Assembly (NCBI GenBank): GCA_029882955.1
Contig: JAOUJX010000151.1
Location: 1-9,029 of the forward strand
Length of the DNA stretch: 9,029 nt
Origin: Gammaproteobacteria bacterium
Lineage (GTDB): Bacteria > Pseudomonadota > Gammaproteobacteria > GCA-001735895
Direction of reading: 5' to 3'
The position numbers were made by a program, and so were the translations under genes. Below are positions 6,489 to 9,029 of this stretch, in pieces. The notes below the pieces were generated by a model. It ran no database searches. It was not told the origin of the DNA and was given only the letters and a program-made list of their open reading frames with translations. The stretch's first letter is position 1. Each line of letters opens with the position of its first letter.

Positions 6489-6830
6489 TTAACCGCCAAA
6501 CACCTCATCTGTTCGCGCAGCCATAATCAGATCGTTCCGGTGTAAACCTTTAATCTTGTGGCTCCACCAGGTCACGGTCACTTTACCCCATTCGGTGAGT
6601 ATCGCCGGATGGTGTCCCTCGGCCTCGGCTATATCTCCTACTCGATTGGAAAATGCCATTGCCTGTTCAAAATTTTTAAAACCAAACTCGCGTGTCAGTT
6701 GCATTATTCCATCTACCACAATAATGCTCCAGTCGGGGATGTTGGGCATCAACGCTTTAATGTCCTCATCGCTGATTAACGGTGCACCCGCTCGACAGGC
6801 TTCGCAGCTTTCTTTGCTAAGACTACTCAT
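6489..6830 (-). CDS. phhB: Pterin-4a-carbinolamine dehydratase
   Basis: A 113-residue cytosolic enzyme that dehydrates 4a-hydroxytetrahydrobiopterin, returning the pterin cofactor of phenylalanine hydroxylase to use. The family motif is complete: EAEGHHP (69-75) with catalytic H73 and H74, then W81, H91 and D100; the 17-residue step from H74 to H91 equals that in the mammalian enzyme (H62 to H79). The N-terminus has the usual [12 protein letters not shown] block seen in proteobacterial PhhB. Length is normal. The ATG at 6828-6830 has GGAG (6837-6840) six bases upstream. No phhA (phenylalanine hydroxylase) is in the window, so it may serve a distant phhA or another pterin enzyme. It is divergent from the HAD gene and upstream of the MBL gene. 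Confidence 0.95.
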   Translation of the reverse strand: MSSLSKESCEACRAGAPLISDEDIKALMPNIPDWSIIVVDGIMQLTREFGFKNFEQAMAFSNRVGDIAEAEGHHPAILTEWGKVTVTWWSHKIKGLHRNDLIMAARTDEVFGG

Positions 6831-6883
6831 TTTGATCTCCAGATAATTATTAGACTATTGTAATCTACCTTCCTTCGAAAACG

Positions 6884-6895
6884 AGATTATAATCG
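6884..6895. promoter_or_regulatory. Palindromic -10 region shared by divergent phhB and HAD genes
   Basis: GATTATAATC (6885-6894) is a perfect 10-bp palindrome that presents TATAAT on both strands (6888-6893 plus, 6886-6891 minus). It lies in the 100-bp gap between phhB and the HAD gene. Plus-strand transcription would start near 6900, about 30 bases before the ATG at 6931. A second minus-strand box, TACAAT (6858-6863), is closer to phhB. No good -35 is seen for any of them. Confidence 0.35.
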
Positions 6896-6930
6896 CCCTG
6901 TTATTGCGACCAATCAGGCAGCCTCTCCCT

Positions 6931-7629
6931 ATGAAGCAAATAAAAATTCTGGCATTCGACGTGTTCGGTACCGTGGTCGACTGGCACGGCTCCATCAAAC
7001 GCGAAGTCGAGGCGATTAATCTCGATGTCGACCCCGATGCCTTTGCCCTGGCCTGGCGCGCCGGCTATGCCCCGGCCATGCAACGCGTTATGTCGGGCGA
7101 GCTGGGCTGGACCAGAATCGACGATTTGCACCGCATTATCCTCGATGAAATTTTGCAGGCGTTTGGCGTTAGCCATCTGAGCGAAGAACAGAAGGTGGAA
7201 TTAAACCTGGCCTGGCATCGTCTCGACCCCTGGCCGGACACAGTTGAAGGTCTGACCCGACTAAAGTCCCGCTATACCATCTGCACGCTATCGAACGGCA
7301 ACATCAGCTTACTCACTGATATGGCCAAACGCGCCGGCCTACCCTGGGATTGCATTCTTTCCGCAGAAGTTTTTAAAGCTTATAAGCCGCACCCGGACAC
7401 TTATCTGGGTGTAGCAAAAACATTCGACCTGGAACCAGGGGAAGTCATGCTCGTCGCCGCACATCACAACGACCTGGCCGCAGCGCGAGAATGCGGATTA
7501 AAAACCGCCTATATCGAGAGGCCACTGGAATACGGTGCGAACCACATTAAAGACGTCTCCCCTGTCGCCGGGAATGATTTTCATGCTAGTAGTTTTATTG
7601 ATCTTGCTCTGCAGTTCAAAACAGGATAA
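6931..7629 (+). CDS. Type II haloacid dehalogenase-like HAD hydrolase
   Basis: A 232-residue cytosolic HAD-superfamily hydrolase closest to L-2-haloacid dehalogenases (EC 3.8.1.2). The nucleophile is D10 in FDVFGTVVDW. Further family positions are R43 (AWRAGY), S121-N122 (LSNGN), K152 and Y158 (YKPHPDTY) and D181 (HHNDLAAA), which line up with R41, S118, N119, K151, Y157 and D180 of Pseudomonas L-DEX. The positions of L-DEX S175 and N177 are Ala and His here (VAAHHND), a change seen in related proteins, so true dehalogenase activity is uncertain. The ATG at 6931 gives the normal N-terminus; an in-frame TTG at 6904 would add nine unlikely residues. No strong ribosome site is seen. The gene looks distinctly richer in G+C (CGC, GCC, CTG codons) than both flanks, which may reflect recent transfer. 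Confidence 0.88.
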   Translation: MKQIKILAFDVFGTVVDWHGSIKREVEAINLDVDPDAFALAWRAGYAPAMQRVMSGELGWTRIDDLHRIILDEILQAFGVSHLSEEQKVELNLAWHRLDPWPDTVEGLTRLKSRYTICTLSNGNISLLTDMAKRAGLPWDCILSAEVFKAYKPHPDTYLGVAKTFDLEPGEVMLVAAHHNDLAAARECGLKTAYIERPLEYGANHIKDVSPVAGNDFHASSFIDLALQFKTG

Positions 7630-7720
7630 TCATTAATATCATTGGCTTGAGATGCAGCCCGCCTGTATAAAGGTATAAGAGTTTTTTATTTTACTTTTTT
7701 ATATATCGATTTGTTTATAG
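7630..7720. other. A+T-rich spacer after the HAD gene
   Basis: After the HAD stop the sequence turns strongly A+T-rich, with T-runs near 7682-7700. A clear terminator stem is lacking; only a three-base stem (CCT...AGG) around 7661-7672 precedes the T-run. The spacer leads into the promoter of the peroxiredoxin gene. Confidence 0.4.
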
Positions 7721-7749
7721 TTGATAATTTTATAAATTATAAATAGACT
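7721..7749 (+). promoter_or_regulatory. Candidate sigma70 promoter of the Prx-ArsR operon
   Basis: TTGATA (7721-7726, five of six to the consensus) and TAGACT (7744-7749, four of six) are separated by exactly 17 bases. Transcription would start near 7756, about 25 bases before the peroxiredoxin start. A 17-bp palindrome overlaps the -35 and the spacer, so a bound repressor there would block RNA polymerase. Confidence 0.5.
7724..7740. promoter_or_regulatory. A+T-rich 17-bp palindrome, candidate ArsR operator
   Basis: ATAATTT (7724-7730) and AAATTAT (7734-7740) are perfect inverted repeats around TAT. A+T-rich dyads over the promoter are the usual operator type of ArsR/SmtB repressors, and an ArsR gene is the second gene of this operon. 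Chance is not excluded, because the whole spacer is A+T-rich. Confidence 0.4.
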
Positions 7750-7781
7750 GTTATTAATTCAAACCAGTTCGAGAATGTATT

Positions 7782-8450
7782 TTGCCCCTGGATACAGATC
7801 AAACAGATTCCCCGGCACCAACCCTCAGACTTGATCAGCCGATTCCGGCATTCGAGGCTCGCACTACCCAGGGTGAAATAAGCTCAATCGATTATCTCGG
7901 AAAATGGTTGATTCTATTCTCGCATCCGGCCAATTTTACTCCGGTTTGCACCTCCGAATTTATAGCGATGCAACAGTCGATCGAAGAGTTTAACGACCTT
8001 AATTGCAATATCCTCGGCTTGTCTGTCGATAGCATTTATTCCCATATCGCATGGATTCGCAGCATTAAGAATGACTTCGGAGTGGAAATCACCTTTCCGA
8101 TCATTGAAGACATCTCCATGTCTATCGCACGGGCTTTCGGCATGATTCATAACGATTCGGCAGGTACCGCGACAGTAAGATCGGTTTTCTTTATCGATGA
8201 CACAGGGGTATTACGCGCACTGATTCATTACCCAATGAATGTCGGTCGCTCGATTAGTGAAATAATCAGAACGTTATCGGCTCTACAGGCCTCCGACAGC
8301 AGTCATTTATCGGCACCCGAAGGCTGGCAGCCGGGGGATGAAATGGTATTAACACCGCCAACATCGTCTTTCCAGGCCGATAGTGTAGTCGCCTCGCAGA
8401 GTAGTCCGGGACAATCATGGTATTACAGTAAAATACCGGAGCAGGCTTAG
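7782..8450 (+). CDS. Prx6-type (1-Cys-like) peroxiredoxin
   Basis: A 222-residue cytosolic thiol peroxidase that reduces H2O2 or organic peroxides. The active site is SHPANFTPVCTSEF, with peroxidatic C56 in the PxxxTxxC motif; a conserved Arg (about 138, in TATVRSVFFIDD) completes the pocket. The C-terminal arm APEGWQPGDEMVLTPP through WYYSK is the mark of the Prx6 subfamily. Archaeal and bacterial relatives often carry a resolving Cys in this arm; none is present here, and the only other Cys is C75. It is therefore probably a 1-Cys enzyme that needs an external reductant. No ATG fits: the frame opens after a stop at 7755-7757 and the best start is TTG (7782-7784) with GAGAA (7771-7775) before it. 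It lies 11 bases before the ArsR gene. Confidence 0.9.
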   Translation: MPLDTDQTDSPAPTLRLDQPIPAFEARTTQGEISSIDYLGKWLILFSHPANFTPVCTSEFIAMQQSIEEFNDLNCNILGLSVDSIYSHIAWIRSIKNDFGVEITFPIIEDISMSIARAFGMIHNDSAGTATVRSVFFIDDTGVLRALIHYPMNVGRSISEIIRTLSALQASDSSHLSAPEGWQPGDEMVLTPPTSSFQADSVVASQSSPGQSWYYSKIPEQA

Positions 8451-8461
8451 GTCAGAAACAC

Positions 8462-8872
8462 ATGGACAAATCGACTAATAATGCTCATTTACCGACTCAA
8501 GCACTGGATGACGGTGTAGATCTGTGTCGATCACTCAAGATACTCGCCAATCCGAATCGATTGAGGATATTGCTACACTTACTCGAAGGAGAAGCTTCGG
8601 TAGGCGAAATAGAGTCGATATTAAAGATCAAACAGCCCAGTCTCTCACACGAACTAAAGAAGCTCAGGGATGCCGAATTCGTCAGCACAAGGCGATTATC
8701 CAAGGCTATTTTTTACCGTCTCAAAAGCGATGCCATTAAAACGATGTTAGTTTCCATACCACGCGCTCTGAATGCCTCAAAAATTGCAGGCGACCAGCAG
8801 CCCTTATCAATAGACAACAGGACTCGTGATGATCGCACTCTAGAGTGCGGGTTATTCGCGAAAATCCTTTAA
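8462..8872 (+). CDS. ArsR/SmtB-family winged-helix transcriptional regulator
   Basis: A 136-residue DNA-binding repressor. The winged helix is clear: LCRSLKILANPNRLRILLHL (21-40), the helix-turn-helix ASVGEIESILKIKQPSLSHE (45-64) with recognition helix QPSLSHELKKL, and the wing VSTRRLSKAIFYRL (74-87). The sequence resembles the BigR/YgaV/SqrR branch, which senses persulfide or redox state, more than the metal sensors: the metal motif ELCVCDL of classic ArsR is absent. BigR-type proteins use two cysteines, one in alpha-2 and one in alpha-5. Here only C22 (alpha-1) and C129 (C-terminal tail, LECGLF) exist, so the sensing chemistry, if thiol-based, must differ. It starts at ATG 8462, 11 bases after the peroxiredoxin stop, with a weak ribosome site (AGGT). 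It probably represses its own operon. Confidence 0.9.
   Translation: MDKSTNNAHLPTQALDDGVDLCRSLKILANPNRLRILLHLLEGEASVGEIESILKIKQPSLSHELKKLRDAEFVSTRRLSKAIFYRLKSDAIKTMLVSIPRALNASKIAGDQQPLSIDNRTRDDRTLECGLFAKIL
8834..8849. repeat. 16-bp perfect palindrome within the 3' end of the ArsR gene
   Basis: CGCACTCTAGAGTGCG reads the same on both strands. It lies in codons of the ArsR C-terminus (RTLEC, including C129) and ends 46 bases before the next gene. It could be a protein-binding dyad, an RNA hairpin in the operon transcript, or chance. Confidence 0.4.
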
Positions 8873-8888
8873 CCATCAGGGGGTTAAA
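8868..8888 (+). promoter_or_regulatory. Hairpin over the ArsR stop and the next gene's ribosome site
   Basis: TTTAACC (8868-8874) and GGTTAAA (8882-8888) are perfect inverted repeats around ATCAGGG. The ArsR stop (8870-8872) lies in the left arm. The AGGGGG Shine-Dalgarno-like run (8878-8883) of the following gene lies in the loop and the right arm. No T-run follows, so it is not a standard terminator; it could tune translation of the downstream gene. Confidence 0.35.
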
Positions 8889-8895
8889 AATCACT

Positions 8896-9029
8896 ATGAA
8901 TATTTATAAACCGGGATTCCGTCTACTCCTTTTACCCATATTACTGTTCGCACTAATGCATACCAGCGCATACGCGGCCAGCTCTACAGCTGACAAAGTC
9001 ATTTATTTAGCTCAGTCCTCCGACGAAGA
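8896..9029 (+). CDS. Exported protein of unknown function, 3' partial
   Basis: A frame starting ATG at 8896-8898, open to the right edge (44 codons visible). Residues 1-28 form a clear signal peptide: a basic start MNIYKPGFR, a hydrophobic core LLLLPILLFALM and an AYA cleavage site before ASSTADK. The visible mature part (ASSTADKVIYLAQSSDEE) is too short to name a family. AGGGGG at 8878-8883 lies 12 bases upstream, a longer than usual spacing, and part of it falls in a hairpin stem. It follows the ArsR gene by 23 bases on the same strand, so it is likely the third gene of the Prx-ArsR operon and puts part of that response in the periplasm. Confidence 0.7.
   Translation, partial: MNIYKPGFRLLLLPILLFALMHTSAYAASSTADKVIYLAQSSDE

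Noticed and set aside
6556..6846. 96- and 73-codon plus-strand frames
   Set aside because: Both are antisense to phhB, whose catalytic residues and ribosome site are clear.
6901..7176. 91-codon minus-strand frame over the HAD start
   Set aside because: Shadow of a G+C-rich gene; the sense strand has full HAD motifs.
1..9029. CRISPR array, phage, defence or toxin-antitoxin system
   Set aside because: No spaced repeats, no Cas, restriction, abortive-infection or toxin motifs were seen in any of the recognised genes.

Overview
The window looks like chromosomal DNA of a free-living Gram-negative proteobacterium, most likely a gammaproteobacterium. This is inferred from gene content: a membrane GGDEF protein, exported proteins with SPase I signal peptides, a HupE/UreJ protein, an SLC13 symporter, PhhB and a Prx-ArsR pair. 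I cannot name the genus. Base composition is mixed. The haloacid-dehalogenase-like gene (6931-7629) looks richer in G+C than its neighbours, and the gap after it is very A+T rich. I see no tRNA, rRNA, CRISPR array, transposase or phage gene.

Layout. (1) 3-920 (+): the 3' part of a membrane diguanylate cyclase, cut by the left edge. (2) 921-1108: a convergent gap with a strong REP-like inverted repeat and a second hairpin. (3) 1109-2881 (-): a three-gene set, read right to left as a small His-rich exported protein, a HupE/UreJ membrane protein and a one-pass 'transmembrane anchor' protein. (4) 2882-3392: about 500 bases without a convincing gene. It holds a likely promoter for the His-rich gene and scraps of reading frame that may be a decayed gene. 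(5) 3393-6425 (-): an SLC13/DASS symporter, a two-TM channel-like protein whose stop overlaps the symporter start, and further upstream a periplasmic metallo-beta-lactamase-fold hydrolase. (6) 6489-6830 (-): phhB, divergent from (7) 6931-7629 (+), a type II haloacid dehalogenase-like HAD hydrolase. (8) 7782-9029 (+): a Prx6-type peroxiredoxin, an ArsR-family regulator and the start of an exported protein that runs off the right edge.

How they may work together. The 1109-2881 genes look like an envelope metal-handling unit: a His-rich periplasmic protein beside a HupE/UreJ protein with conserved His/Asp/Glu positions. The channel and symporter are translationally coupled and probably act at the same membrane; the channel has an unusual pore sequence in place of the K+ filter. 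Prx and ArsR form a tight pair behind an A+T-rich 17-bp palindrome that overlaps a good sigma70-like promoter, which suggests autoregulation in response to an oxidant or thiol/sulfur signal. These functional links are inference from context.

The observations most worth following up are the non-canonical channel filter, the His-rich/HupE/anchor set, and the palindromes around the Prx-ArsR operon.
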